Origin: JAEULH01 sp963805915
GTDB lineage: Bacteria > Pseudomonadota > Alphaproteobacteria > Rhodospirillales > Defluviicoccaceae
Assembly: GCA_963805915.1 (NCBI GenBank)
Contig: CAWDWD010000009.1
Location: 48,398 to 112,397 of the forward strand
Direction: 5' to 3'
Length of the DNA stretch: 64,000 bases
Numbering within the stretch: the stretch's first letter is position 1; each line of letters begins with the position of its first letter. This document shows, piece after piece, positions 10,350-19,309 of this stretch. The notes beneath the pieces are model-generated. The model saw only the letters and a program-made list of their open reading frames with translations. It ran no database searches and was not told where the DNA came from. Position numbers and translations under genes: made by a program.

Positions 10350-10499
10350 CTTGCATCCTCCACGAATTCCGACCGTTCACGGCCGTCTGATGCCATGGCC
10401 GCAGATTGGCCCACCTCATTCGCTCGGCACCTTGATGTAGCGCAAGCTGGTTCGCTTGCGAAGCTGTGAGACGAATGTGCTTGCACCAAATGGCCCTTA

Positions 10500-10521
10500 T
10501 GGGTAATTTCATGATTACCCA
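10500..10521. promoter_or_regulatory. Inverted repeat upstream of nnrS, possible operator
   Basis: Perfect 8-base arms (TGGGTAAT and ATTACCCA) are separated by six bases, about 150 bases upstream of the nnrS start. The size suits a dimeric regulator site. It does not match the FNR/NNR core TTGAT-N4-ATCAA, so the regulator is unknown. Confidence 0.35.
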
Positions 10522-10605
10522 ATCGGGTTGGCCTCTTGAAGCGCCGACGGACCGCCGGGGGGTCGGTTCGTCTGGCGCTGAACGCCAGAGGTCGGGGGCG
10601 TAAAG

Positions 10606-10629
10606 GAAGGGCGGCTTCGGCCGCCCTTC
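10606..10629. terminator. Strong stem-loop, probable bidirectional terminator
   Basis: A perfect 10-bp GC-rich stem closes on a TTCG tetraloop (GAAGGGCGGC / GCCGCCCTTC). On the + strand it is followed by TTGCGCTT, on the - strand by CTTTACG. It lies ~107 bases past the M16 protease stop and would end that leftward transcript, or a short + strand RNA. Confidence 0.55.
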
Positions 10630-10735
10630 TTGCGCTTACCGCTTCGGCCGAAAGAAACCGGCCACCCTGGCGGCCGGGCCCGCGTCGTTTGCCAAGCCCT
10701 CGTTAGCCCAGCCCGGTTAGCTAAGCCCAGGTTAG

Positions 10736-12001
10736 CTAAGCTAACCTCAGCCGCTCGCAGATCTTGTCGTAGGCTTCGAGCTTGCCGATTGGCCCGAGCC
10801 CGGCCACCGTCGGCTTGGAGGCGAGGAGGCGGCGGGCAGCTCTGACGACCGCATCGCCGTCGACGGCGTCGATCCTGCCGACCGCCTCGGCGATGGGGAT
10901 CGGCCGGCCAAAAACCATGAGCTGGCGGGCCAGCTGCTCGCAGCGCGCCGAGGTGCTTTCCAGCGACATCAGCAAGCTCGACTTGAGCTGCGCCCGGGCG
11001 CGGGCGACCTCGGCGTCGGTGACATTGACCGCGACCTTGAGCAGTTCCTCGCAGACCAGCGGGACCAACTCTTCGATCTCTTGCTCGCCGGTGCCGGCGT
11101 AGATGCCGAAAATGCCGGTGTCGGAGTACGAGGCCGGAAAGGTGTAGATGCTATAGACGAGGCCGCGCTTTTCGCGGATTTCCTGGAACAGCCGCGACGA
11201 CATTCCGCCACCGAGCAAGGTCGACAGCACCGACAGGGGGTAGAAGTCCGGATCCTGGTAGCCGCTGCCGGCGAAACCGAGAACGAAATTGACCTGCTCG
11301 AGCTGGCGGTCGTCGCGCCAGTCGCCGCCGCGATAGTTCGCCTTCTTGCGGGTCTTGCCGCCGTGCGCAGGCAGAGAGGCGAATGCGGCCTCGGCGAGAG
11401 CGACCAGCGCGTCATGATCGACCCGGCCCGAGGCGGCCAGAATCATCCGCGGCGCGGCGTAGTGATCCTCGCGATAGCGGCTCATCAACGTGCGCGGCAT
11501 GCCCCGGATCAGCCGCGGCGAGCCCAGCACCGGGCGACCCAAAGCCTGGGAGGGAAACGCGGTCTCCTGGAAGCGGTCGAAAATAATGTCGTCGGGGGTG
11601 TCGAGCGACTGCATGATCTCCTGCAGGACGACCGAGCGCTCGCGGTCGAACTCCGTCTCGTCGAGGGTAGGGTATTGCAGGATGTCGGCGATGATATCGA
11701 CGGCGAGGGCGACGTCTTCCTTCAGGACCTTGGCGAAAAACGCGGTGTACTCGCGCGAGGTGTGGGCGTTGAGATGGCCGCCGACGGCTTCGATCTCCTC
11801 GGCGATGGCGCGCGCGTCACGCCGGCGCGTGCCCTTGAACACCATGTGCTCGAGGAAGTGGGAAATGCCGTTCATCCGCGCCGTTTCGAAGCAACTCCCG
11901 GCCTCGACCCAGACGCCGACCGAAACGGTTTCCACCGTCGCCACGGGGTCGGTCGCGACCCTGAGCCCATTCGCCAGGGTTGTCACCTTGACCCCAGTCA
12001 T
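10736..12001 (-). CDS. M16-family zinc metalloprotease (mitochondrial processing peptidase-like)
   Basis: A 421-residue single-unit M16 peptidase close to the alphaproteobacterial relatives of the mitochondrial processing peptidase beta subunit. The inverted zinc motif HFLEH is at residues 48-52 and the distal Glu-containing helix follows in LKEDVALAVDIIADILQYP. The C-terminal M16 half includes the Gly-rich GFAGSGYQ and LLGGGMSSRLFQEIREKRGL. The ATG at 12001 has GGAGGGG about 8 bases upstream; the longer frame to 12331 runs into thrC and is not used. It starts 28 bases after thrC, so the two are likely co-transcribed, a pairing common in alphaproteobacteria. Confidence 0.92.
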   Translation of the reverse strand: MTGVKVTTLANGLRVATDPVATVETVSVGVWVEAGSCFETARMNGISHFLEHMVFKGTRRRDARAIAEEIEAVGGHLNAHTSREYTAFFAKVLKEDVALAVDIIADILQYPTLDETEFDRERSVVLQEIMQSLDTPDDIIFDRFQETAFPSQALGRPVLGSPRLIRGMPRTLMSRYREDHYAAPRMILAASGRVDHDALVALAEAAFASLPAHGGKTRKKANYRGGDWRDDRQLEQVNFVLGFAGSGYQDPDFYPLSVLSTLLGGGMSSRLFQEIREKRGLVYSIYTFPASYSDTGIFGIYAGTGEQEIEELVPLVCEELLKVAVNVTDAEVARARAQLKSSLLMSLESTSARCEQLARQLMVFGRPIPIAEAVGRIDAVDGDAVVRAARRLLASKPTVAGLGPIGKLEAYDKICERLRLA

Positions 12002-12029
12002 CGCGTCATCCCCTCCGTCTTTCGTCCAG

Positions 12030-13415
12030 CTATCTGGTGGCAATATAGGCCTCGACCGCGGCCAAATCAGCCGGCAATGTTGTGTACTTTTCCGGCTTGT
12101 CCATGAGCTCGGCAAGGCGCGGCGGTAGCGGCGGGCGGATCCCGGTCGCCGCCTCGACCGCGTCGGGAAACTTGGCCGGATGCGCGGTGGCGACGGCGAC
12201 GACCGGAACGCCGTCCACGCGGCGGATCGATCGCGCGGCGGCGACGCCGATGGCCGAATGCGGATCGAGCAGCTCGCCGGTCTCTTCGTACACCGCGCGG
12301 ATGGTCGCCGCCGTCGCCTCGTCATCAACACGATAGCCGGAGAACAGCCTGGCCGCGCGCCGCCAGTGGGCCGGCTCGATACAATAAGCGCGATCGTCGC
12401 GGAACGCGTTCATCAATCCGGCGACCCTCGCGCCGTCGCGCTCGTAGAGCTCGAACAGCAGGCGCTCGAAATTGCTGGAGACCTGGATGTCCATGCTCGG
12501 GCTGAGGGTCGGGAAGACCTCGCCCATTTCCATCCGGCCGCTCTCGAAAAAGCGGGTCAGGATGTCGTTGCGATTGGAGCCGATGACCAGGTGCTCAATC
12601 GGCGCGCCAAGACACCGCGCCGCGTAGGCGGCGAAGACATTGCCGAAGTTGCCGGTCGGCACCGCGAAGGCGATCGGCTGCCCCGGCCCGCCAAGGGTCA
12701 GCACGGCATGGATATAGTAGGTGATCTGGGCCAGGATTCTGGCCCAGTTGATTGAGTTCACCGCCGCCAGCGACACCTTGTCGCGAAACGGCTGGTCATT
12801 GAACATCGCCTTGACGAGGTCCTGGCAATCGTCGAACGTTCCCTCAATGGCGATGTTATGGACGTTGGCGGCGTCAACCGTCGTCATTTGCCGGCGCTGG
12901 ACCTCCGAGACCCGGCCCTTGGGATGGAGGATGAAGATCTCGATCGAGGCCCGGTCGCGGCAGGCCTCGATGGCGGCCGACCCGGTGTCGCCCGAGGTGG
13001 CGCCGACGATCGTCACCCGCTCGCCCCGGCGCGTCAAGATGAGGTCGAACAACCGGCCGAGGATCTGCATGGCGAAGTCCTTGAACGCCAGCGTCGGCCC
13101 GTGGAAAAGCTCGAGCAGCCATAGCCGCGGACCAAGCCGTTTCAGCGGCGCGACCAGCGGGTGGTCAAAGTCGGCGTAGGCCGCCAAAGCGATCTCGCGC
13201 AGGTCGGTTTCCTGGATCGCCGGCGCCGCGAAGGGCGCCATGATGCGCGCGGCCAAGGCCGGGTAGTTGAGCTGGGCCATGGCCCGCAGGTTCTCGTCCG
13301 ACAACCGGGGCCAGAACTGCGGAACGTAAAGCCCGCCGTCGCGGGCGAGCCCGGCGAGGACAACGTCGTCGAAGCCGAGAATCGGCGCCGAGCCGCGGGT
13401 GCTGACGTACTTCAC
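12030..13415 (-). CDS. thrC: Threonine synthase
   Basis: Converts O-phosphohomoserine to threonine with PLP in the last step of threonine synthesis. The 461-residue length suits the longer proteobacterial ThrC. The N-terminus MKYVSTRGSAPILGFDDVVL is typical, HGPTLAFKDFAMQ contains the PLP lysine (K112), and the PLP-phosphate contacts appear as GATSGDTGSAAIEA and PTGNFGNVFAAYAA. It ends with the expected C-terminal part (HPAKFPDAVEAATG). Upstream partner of the M16 protease gene. Confidence 0.96.
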   Translation of the reverse strand: MKYVSTRGSAPILGFDDVVLAGLARDGGLYVPQFWPRLSDENLRAMAQLNYPALAARIMAPFAAPAIQETDLREIALAAYADFDHPLVAPLKRLGPRLWLLELFHGPTLAFKDFAMQILGRLFDLILTRRGERVTIVGATSGDTGSAAIEACRDRASIEIFILHPKGRVSEVQRRQMTTVDAANVHNIAIEGTFDDCQDLVKAMFNDQPFRDKVSLAAVNSINWARILAQITYYIHAVLTLGGPGQPIAFAVPTGNFGNVFAAYAARCLGAPIEHLVIGSNRNDILTRFFESGRMEMGEVFPTLSPSMDIQVSSNFERLLFELYERDGARVAGLMNAFRDDRAYCIEPAHWRRAARLFSGYRVDDEATAATIRAVYEETGELLDPHSAIGVAAARSIRRVDGVPVVAVATAHPAKFPDAVEAATGIRPPLPPRLAELMDKPEKYTTLPADLAAVEAYIATR

Positions 13416-13630
13416 TCCGTTTCGCTCACGATCATGTGTGGCGGGGATCGAAACACTATAGCCGCCCCCCGCGCCGCCGCAAGCAAACCCGAGCGCGATC
13501 CAAGCCTTCTCTTACCCAGCCACTCCGACCATGGCGTTGCGACAGGACCTGCATAAAAATTGTCGCAAATGTCGTATAAGAAGATGCGCCACGCACTTAT
13601 AAACCTCATTGGGCAATTTTGGATGCGGCT

Positions 13631-14822
13631 ATGATCCACCGTATAGAAATCGAGAATTATGGATCGGTTCGAGACGCCGTGGTTATCGATCTGTCGGTCC
13701 CTGCGACGGCACCTCAAATTGAGCGGTTCGCGCCATCGCGTGGTGATCCGAACGTTCGATTACCAACGGTCGTCGCGTTTTTCGGGCCGAACGCGGCCGG
13801 CAAGACAACTGTGCTTCGAGCCCTTGCCAGCACGATAGATTTTGCGCTTCACACTTTTCAACTCGCTCCGAATGCACCGATACCGCATTTTCAGCCCTTT
13901 CGCTCGTCGGACTGGAAAGACCGTCCGACTCGGATCATGATCGATTTCGATGCATCCTGGATCGGCACGGCGGCACACATTTACCGCTATAAGATTGCGA
14001 TCGCGCATGGCAAGCGTGGCGCTGGAGAACGGGTGCTTGCCGAGTCGCTTTCGATCCGCGACGGTCGTCGGTTTCGTGCGCTCTTTAAGCGAGAGGGCCA
14101 AACAATCCATTGTGCCTCCGAGCTTCACCTTCCTTCCGGGGATAGCCGACTGAAAGTAGTGCGCCCCAATGCGAGCCTTATATCCACCCTCGCGTCCTTA
14201 AATCACGAGTTTTTCCGCTCTGTCTGGGAGTATATCTGGTTAACACAAAGAAACGTCATAGGTTTCGAAATTATTAATCTTGATGTTAAAGACGCGCTTA
14301 TCTTTCTTCATGAACACAATGATGCATTGCATGATTTGAGATTTGAACTGTCCAGAATGGACCTTGGATTGCGCGACGTTTCAATAGAAAGCAGCCCTTA
14401 CGGTCTTTACGCAACGTTCACCCATGATGGATTGGATGATCCTGTTACATTACCTGAAGAGTCTCACGGGACAACGAGATTTGTAAGTATATTTCCAGTC
14501 CTGTGGTTCGTATTGAAAACTGGCCATCTCGCCATCATTGACGAGTTTGATGTTAATCTCCACCCCATGCTGGTACCAGAGCTCCTAGGCTGGTTTCAAG
14601 ATATGGCGAAAAACCCGCATGGGGCGCAGCTCTTTTTTGCCGCCCATAATGTGGCCGTCATGGAACTCTTTGGAAAAGGAAGAGATATTCCTTGTCGAGA
14701 AGTCGCGCGCTGGCGCGAGTTCCGTCATTCCGCTAAAGGACATCAAGGGTCTGAGACGCGAGCCGAGCCTGCAACGAAAATATTTAGGCGGCGTATTTGG
14801 CGCCGTTCCCAATATCGGCTAG
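13631..14822 (+). pseudogene. RloA/AbiLi-like AAA ATPase, one frameshift near its end
   Basis: An ABC/SMC-like AAA_15 ATPase of about 397 residues if repaired. Walker A GPNAAGKT is at residues 52-59, a signature-like PEESHGTTRF follows, Walker B is HLAIIDEFDVNLHP (D304, E305), and an H-loop FFAAHNV comes after it. At 14666-14671 the frame is lost after VMEL and resumes one base later as LEKEEIFLVEKSRAG ... GGVFGAVPNIG, ending TAG at 14820-14822. Removing one T from the CTCTTTGG run restores a typical RloA C-terminus. It precedes the RloB-like gene by two bases. Local base composition is more AT-rich than the neighbours, suggesting transfer. The family partners a TOPRIM-type protein in anti-phage defence (AbiL, RloAB). 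Function here is inferred. Confidence 0.75.
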
Positions 14823-14824
14823 TA

Positions 14825-15385
14825 ATGCCGAGATCTCGCCGTCCTCTTCGTAGCAGGATCTTTATGGCATTCGAGGGCGAGTCGGAAAACGCGTTCTGTG
14901 CTTGGCTGCAAGATCTATGTGATGACAACGGGCTGTTTGTGCATCTCGACAGGCCGCGGCGCATGAAGGGCGGTGGCGATCCGCTCGCTTTGGTCGAGTG
15001 TGCGTTGAAGCTACGTGCCGAGAGCCTGAGGAAGGCCGGTGTGGGTCATGGTCACAGTTTTCTGTTGATCGATAGCGACCGCCTAGACGACGGCAGCCAG
15101 CGAAGCACGAAGGCGTCGGAAATAGCCGCCGCTGAGCGGTTGGGCCTGATAGTGCAAGTGCCGTGTTTCGAGGCTGTCCTGCTCCGCCTGCACGAACATC
15201 ACGAAAAAGACTGTCCCCCGGATGCGGAAACAGCGGTGCGCCGACTTGGCCGAGTTTGGGGTGGATACCGCAAGCCCATGACGAGACAGCAACTGGCGGC
15301 GCATTTCAAGCTCTCGGATCTTCAACGGCTCGCGCGGACCGACACGCAGGTCCGTCACCTGATGGATGTCCTCGGTCTACCTTAG
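14825..15385 (+). CDS. RloB/AbiLii-like TOPRIM-type protein
   Basis: A 186-residue protein starting at an ATG two bases after the RloA-like stop. The N-terminal FMAFEGESENAFCAWL (E17-G18-x-S-E21) and LLIDSDRLDD (D83-x-D85) match the acidic metal-binding pattern of TOPRIM nucleases and the RloB (PF13707-type) family, whose length is about 200 residues. In AbiL and RloAB pairs this protein is the presumed nuclease effector controlled by the AAA ATPase. The gene overlaps the 3' end of the convergent M32 peptidase gene by 4 bases. Without the RloA frameshift noticed, it appears fused to the ATPase in one long frame; the conserved N-terminus argues for a separate start. Confidence 0.72.
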   Translation: MPRSRRPLRSRIFMAFEGESENAFCAWLQDLCDDNGLFVHLDRPRRMKGGGDPLALVECALKLRAESLRKAGVGHGHSFLLIDSDRLDDGSQRSTKASEIAAAERLGLIVQVPCFEAVLLRLHEHHEKDCPPDAETAVRRLGRVWGGYRKPMTRQQLAAHFKLSDLQRLARTDTQVRHLMDVLGLP

Positions 15386-16905
15386 CCGAGGTAACGGGCG
15401 CGGAGGTGGGACTTGAAGATTTCCGGGTCGAGCCCGCGCCCGGTGGCGGCTTCGAGCAGCGGCTGGGAGTCGAGCAGCGAGCCCTTGCCATGGACGTTGG
15501 CGCGCAGCCAGGCGAGCAGCGCGGTGAAATCGCCTTCGCCGATGCCGCTCTCGATGGCGGGATCGGCGGCGCGCGCCGCGGCGAACAGCTGCGCCGCGGT
15601 CATCGCGCCGAGGGTGTAGGTCGGGAAGTAACCCCAGGCGCCGTCATACCAGTGGATATCCTGGAGACAGCCACGGCGATCGTCGGGCGGGCTGACGCCG
15701 AGCAGCCGGCGCATACCCTCGTTCCATGCGCCGGGCAGGTCACGGACCCGAAGATCGTCGGCGATCATCGCGCGCTCGAGCCGGTAGCGCAAGATCACGT
15801 GGCCGGAATAGGTCACTTCGTCGGCATCGACCCGGATGAAGCTTGGCTCGACGCGGGTGTAGATCCGGTAGAGCCGCTCGGCCTCCCAGGCGGACCCTTC
15901 CCCGCCGAACGCGTCCTTGAGCAGCGGCGCGGCAAATCCCAGGAACGCCCGTGACCGGCACACCTGCATTTCGACCAGCAGCGACTGGCTTTCGTGGAAC
16001 GCCATGCCGCGGGCCTGGCCGACCGGTTGGCCACGCCACGGCTTGGGCAGACCGCGCTCGTAAAGGGCGTGGCCGGTCTCGTGCAACACGCCCATCAGCG
16101 CCGAGGCGAAGTCGGCCTCGTCGTAGCGGGTGGTGATGCGCACATCATCCGGCGTGCCGCCGCAGAACGGATGCAGGCTGACGTCAAGTCGGCCGTGGTG
16201 GAAGTCGAACCCCAATCGCTCCATCAGCCGGATCGCGAGCGCGCGCTGGCGCTCGATCGGAAATGGACCTTCGGGTTTGGCGACGGCGCCGAGCCGGCCC
16301 TGATGGTCGAGAACCTGGCCGAGGAAGTCGGGCAGGAAGCCTTCGAGATCGGCGAACACCCGATCGATATCGACGGATCGCCCTCCCGGCTCGTACTCGT
16401 CGAGCAGGGCGTCGTAGGGCGAAAGGCCGAGAACCTCGGCCTTGGCCATGGCGGTCTCGCGGACCAGGCCGACAACGGTTTCGAGCTTGCCGGCCACCGC
16501 GGCGAAATCGCTGTCGGCGCGGGCGTCGCGCCACGCCGCCTCGCAGGCCGAAACCGCGCGCGAAAGAGCCTCGACCTGGGCCTCGCCGAGCGCGGCCGCG
16601 TGGCTCCAGATCCGCCGCATTTCGCGCAGATTGGCGCGCCGCCAAACGGCGTCTTCCGCGTTGCCGCCGCTCTCGTTCAATTCGCCGGCGGCGGCGGCAA
16701 GGAGATCGCCGACCTCCGGCGCGCTCAGCAACCCGTGGCGGATGGCCTTCAGCACGGCGAGCTGGTCGCCGCGCGCCTCGGCCCCGCCCTTGGGCATCAT
16801 CGTCGCCAAGTCCCAATGCAGCATGCCCTCGGCCTCGGCGAGCGCGTTGATGCGGGCGAAGCGGGCTTGCAACCGGTCGTAGGCGGCGACGGGACGCTCG
16901 ATCAT
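15382..16905 (-). CDS. M32-family carboxypeptidase (carboxypeptidase Taq)
   Basis: A 507-residue zinc metallocarboxypeptidase that trims C-terminal residues from peptides. The family signatures are present: WDLATMMPKGG near residue 30, the DVRITTRYDEADF strand, the zinc site HETGHALYERGLP (HExxH), GMAFHESQSLLVEMQ with the third ligand Glu, and the GCLQDIHWYDGAWGYFPTY motif. Length matches the family. It starts 14 bases after ctaB, so it is probably expressed with it. The ATG at 16905 is taken as start because the longer upstream frame reads through ctaB out of frame. Confidence 0.93.
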   Translation of the reverse strand: MIERPVAAYDRLQARFARINALAEAEGMLHWDLATMMPKGGAEARGDQLAVLKAIRHGLLSAPEVGDLLAAAAGELNESGGNAEDAVWRRANLREMRRIWSHAAALGEAQVEALSRAVSACEAAWRDARADSDFAAVAGKLETVVGLVRETAMAKAEVLGLSPYDALLDEYEPGGRSVDIDRVFADLEGFLPDFLGQVLDHQGRLGAVAKPEGPFPIERQRALAIRLMERLGFDFHHGRLDVSLHPFCGGTPDDVRITTRYDEADFASALMGVLHETGHALYERGLPKPWRGQPVGQARGMAFHESQSLLVEMQVCRSRAFLGFAAPLLKDAFGGEGSAWEAERLYRIYTRVEPSFIRVDADEVTYSGHVILRYRLERAMIADDLRVRDLPGAWNEGMRRLLGVSPPDDRRGCLQDIHWYDGAWGYFPTYTLGAMTAAQLFAAARAADPAIESGIGEGDFTALLAWLRANVHGKGSLLDSQPLLEAATGRGLDPEIFKSHLRARYLG

Positions 16906-16919
16906 GGCCGCCGATGTTC

Positions 16920-17849
16920 CTAAACCAGGCCGGCCAGCGCCCGGTCCGCGAGCAGGGCGACAAAGATCAAGAACAGATAGAGGATGGTAAAAAAGAACAT
17001 CGTCCGCGCGACCGCGGGCCGCTCGTCGCGCCAGACCCTGATCGCGTGACGCAACAGCAATGCGCCCAGGACGACCGCGGCGACGGCGTAAGGAATGCCC
17101 GAAAGGCCGATCGCCACCGGCAGCAGCGTCGCCGGGAGGAGGATGCAGGTGTAGACGAGGATGTAGCGCCGGGTCAAGGCCTCGCCGGCGACGACGGGGA
17201 GCATCGGCACGCCGGCGCGGTCGTAGTCGCTCTTGCGGAACAGCGCCAGCGCCCAGGAGTGCGGCGGCGTCCACAGGAAGATGATGGTGAATAGGGCGAG
17301 AGCGCCGAGGCCGATGTCGCCGGACGACGCGGCCCAACCGATCATCGGAGGAAAGGCGCCGGCGGCGCCGCCGATGACGATGTTCTGCGGCGTCCGCCGT
17401 TTCAACCACACGGTGTAGATGAGAACGTAGTAGACGATCGTCAGCGCCAGCATCGCGGCGGCCACGGTATTGACCAAGATCGCCATCACCGCAACCGACG
17501 CCAGCGCCAGCCCGACGCCCAACGCGAGCGCCTCCACCGGGCGAAGCCGGCCCGCCGGCAGCGGCCGGTTCATGGTTCGCGTCATCACCAGGTCGATATC
17601 GCGATCATACCACATGTTGATCGCGCCCGCCGCGCCGGCACCGAAAGCGATGCACGAAACGGCGACGACGGCGACCAAAGGCGACGGCTCGCCGGGCGCG
17701 AGAATCAGGCCGACCATGGCGGTGAACACCACCAGCGACATCACCCGCGGCTTCAGCAGCAACGCGTAGTCGCGCAGGCGGAAGCGAGGCTCCAGCCGCG
17801 CGGGCGGCGTGGTCAACGATGCCACCGGTGGAGTCTGCGCGCTCTGCAC
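16920..17849 (-). CDS. ctaB: Protohaem IX farnesyltransferase (haem O synthase)
   Basis: Attaches a farnesyl group to haem b to make haem O, precursor of haem A in aa3 oxidase. The 309-residue UbiA-family membrane protein has about eight hydrophobic segments and the prenyl-diphosphate site NMWYDRDIDLVMTRTMNRPLPAGR, plus the second Asp-rich loop around KSDYDRAGVPMLPV. It lies on the leftward operon 28 bases after the haem-copper-oxidase-like gene, rather than between ctaD and ctaG as in many relatives. Confidence 0.96.
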   Translation of the reverse strand: MQSAQTPPVASLTTPPARLEPRFRLRDYALLLKPRVMSLVVFTAMVGLILAPGEPSPLVAVVAVSCIAFGAGAAGAINMWYDRDIDLVMTRTMNRPLPAGRLRPVEALALGVGLALASVAVMAILVNTVAAAMLALTIVYYVLIYTVWLKRRTPQNIVIGGAAGAFPPMIGWAASSGDIGLGALALFTIIFLWTPPHSWALALFRKSDYDRAGVPMLPVVAGEALTRRYILVYTCILLPATLLPVAIGLSGIPYAVAAVVLGALLLRHAIRVWRDERPAVARTMFFFTILYLFLIFVALLADRALAGLV

Positions 17850-17877
17850 GTCCGGTCTCCTTGCCGCGAGGTTGCTA

Positions 17878-19309
17878 TCACCAAAACCGGGTATCGACGG
17901 CCCGGGGCTCCAAGATATCGGGTCTTAACAGCGCCTTTGCGACCAGCCAAACGAAAAGGATGCCGCCGATGATCGCGACCAGACCGCCCGCGCCGTTCAG
18001 CCCCATGCCGATAACCGCGCCTATGTCGTGCAAGCCCTGGGCGTCGCCGGCCACCTTGCGCGGCGCGCCATGGCCGCCGGCGAGGAATAAGCCGATGCAG
18101 GCGGCGAGTTGACCCCAGGCGAACAGGTGCAGTTGGATCCGGATCGCCCGCGGCGACGGGACCGGGCGTCCCAAGGCCGGCAGAAAGACCGTGTAGAACA
18201 AGCCCATGAAGGCCAGCGTCACGCCGGCGATGACGCCATGATAATGGGCCGGGGTTCTGGTGTCGGCGCCATCGACGAACAGGCCGAGGCCGCCGCCGAC
18301 CGAAAATACGAGGATCGACAGCGCGAGGCACAGGCCCTCGATACGCCGCCAAGGCAGCGGCCGGGTCGCTCCGGTCGCCAGTCCTAGAGCGACGATCAGC
18401 GCTGCCGGGCCGAGCCCGTACTGAAGCGCGGTGAAGGCGCCGGTCTGCTCGGCCGAGAACGGGGTGAAGACGACATAGAAAGCGGGCGCCGCCAGGGCGA
18501 GCGCTGCCAGCAGGCCGGCGGCGGCAAGGAAAGCGGCGCGCGGAACCACCGGGCGCTCGAAGGCTTGCGCCGCGAGCCAACACCAGGCGACGAGGAGAAG
18601 CAGCGTGTTGAGGACCTGCAACACATGGCCGCCGCCCCAGAAGAGCTGCTCGTTGAAGGAGAAGCTCAGCGGATCGGCCCGTTGGAGCGCCCAGGCGGCG
18701 GCGAAGCAAGCCACCGCCGAGAAATAGATCACCGCCGCGACCGCCAACGCGAACGGCAATGGCCGGCCGAGCGTGCCCCGCCCGCCCGCGGCGAGCGCGC
18801 CGACGACGCGGACGGCGGGTACGGCGACGGCGGCGGCAAGAAGCGCGAGACCGGTGTAGTACAACGGGTCGATGATCGCCGGAACATAGTTGTTCAAGGT
18901 CGCCTCGCCGCGATCGAGAAAGGCGGGGACGAACAAAAACGGCAGGGCGAGAACAGCGGCGCCGACGGCGAGGCGCGCGCCGCGCCCGGGCGGCCGAGGG
19001 GTGTCGGCCGCGCGGGCGCGGGCCAACGCCGCCAACGCCGCGAAAACCGCGAGGAACCAGATCACGAACGAGAACGTGACATGGATGACGAGGCCTTTCT
19101 GGAAGAATCCCAGCGGCCACGGCACCACGCCCTCGATGCCCGGAATGCGCGAGACCGCGAGAAGAAGCGCGAATACTCCGGCGACCGCAAGGGCGCCGAC
19201 GCCAAGAGCGGCCCAGCCGAACAGCTCGCGGCTCGCAGTACGCCGCCGCCGGCGCGCGCGCGGCGGTGCGCGGCGCGTCGGCGGCTCCGGCGATGTTACC
19301 CGCCGCCAT
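17878..19309 (-). CDS. Haem-copper oxidase subunit I-like membrane protein, probable N-terminal frameshift
   Basis: About ten hydrophobic segments with conserved His residues in positions like those of cbb3/nitric oxide reductase subunit I (FWGGGHVLQ, HYHGVIAG, HDIGAVIGMG). It lacks a full set of ligands in the usual order, so it may be a pseudo-oxidase or assembly factor. The longest clean frame starts at a GTG at 19128, but the bases just upstream encode a further helix (ELFGWAALGVGALAVAGVFA) in the same frame with no start codon. An ATG at 19309, overlapping the DUF420 stop, opens a neighbouring frame (MAAGNIAGAADAPRTAARAP). A one-base shift in the GC-repeat near 19240-19270 would join them. 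It sits between DUF420 and ctaB, which ties it to cytochrome oxidase biogenesis by position. Confidence 0.68.

Larger units (their letters stand above)
10350..10735. other. 386-base gene-free stretch with several hairpins
   Basis: No convincing ORF. Besides the dyad at 10500-10521 it holds a perfect hairpin at 10571-10589 (TCTGGCG/CGCCAGA), a strong terminator-like hairpin at 10606-10629, and two copies of GGTTAGCTAAG near 10715-10745, the second part of a palindrome over the M16 protease stop codon. It could be the nnrS control region plus the end of the M16 transcript, or could hide a small RNA on the + strand. Confidence 0.5.

Noticed and set aside
13619..15385. A single 588-residue ATPase-TOPRIM fusion protein (OLD-like)
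   Set aside because: The middle (14672-14820) is out-of-frame sequence. The +1 frame there encodes a normal RloA C-terminus with its own stop, so two genes with a frameshift are more likely than a true fusion.
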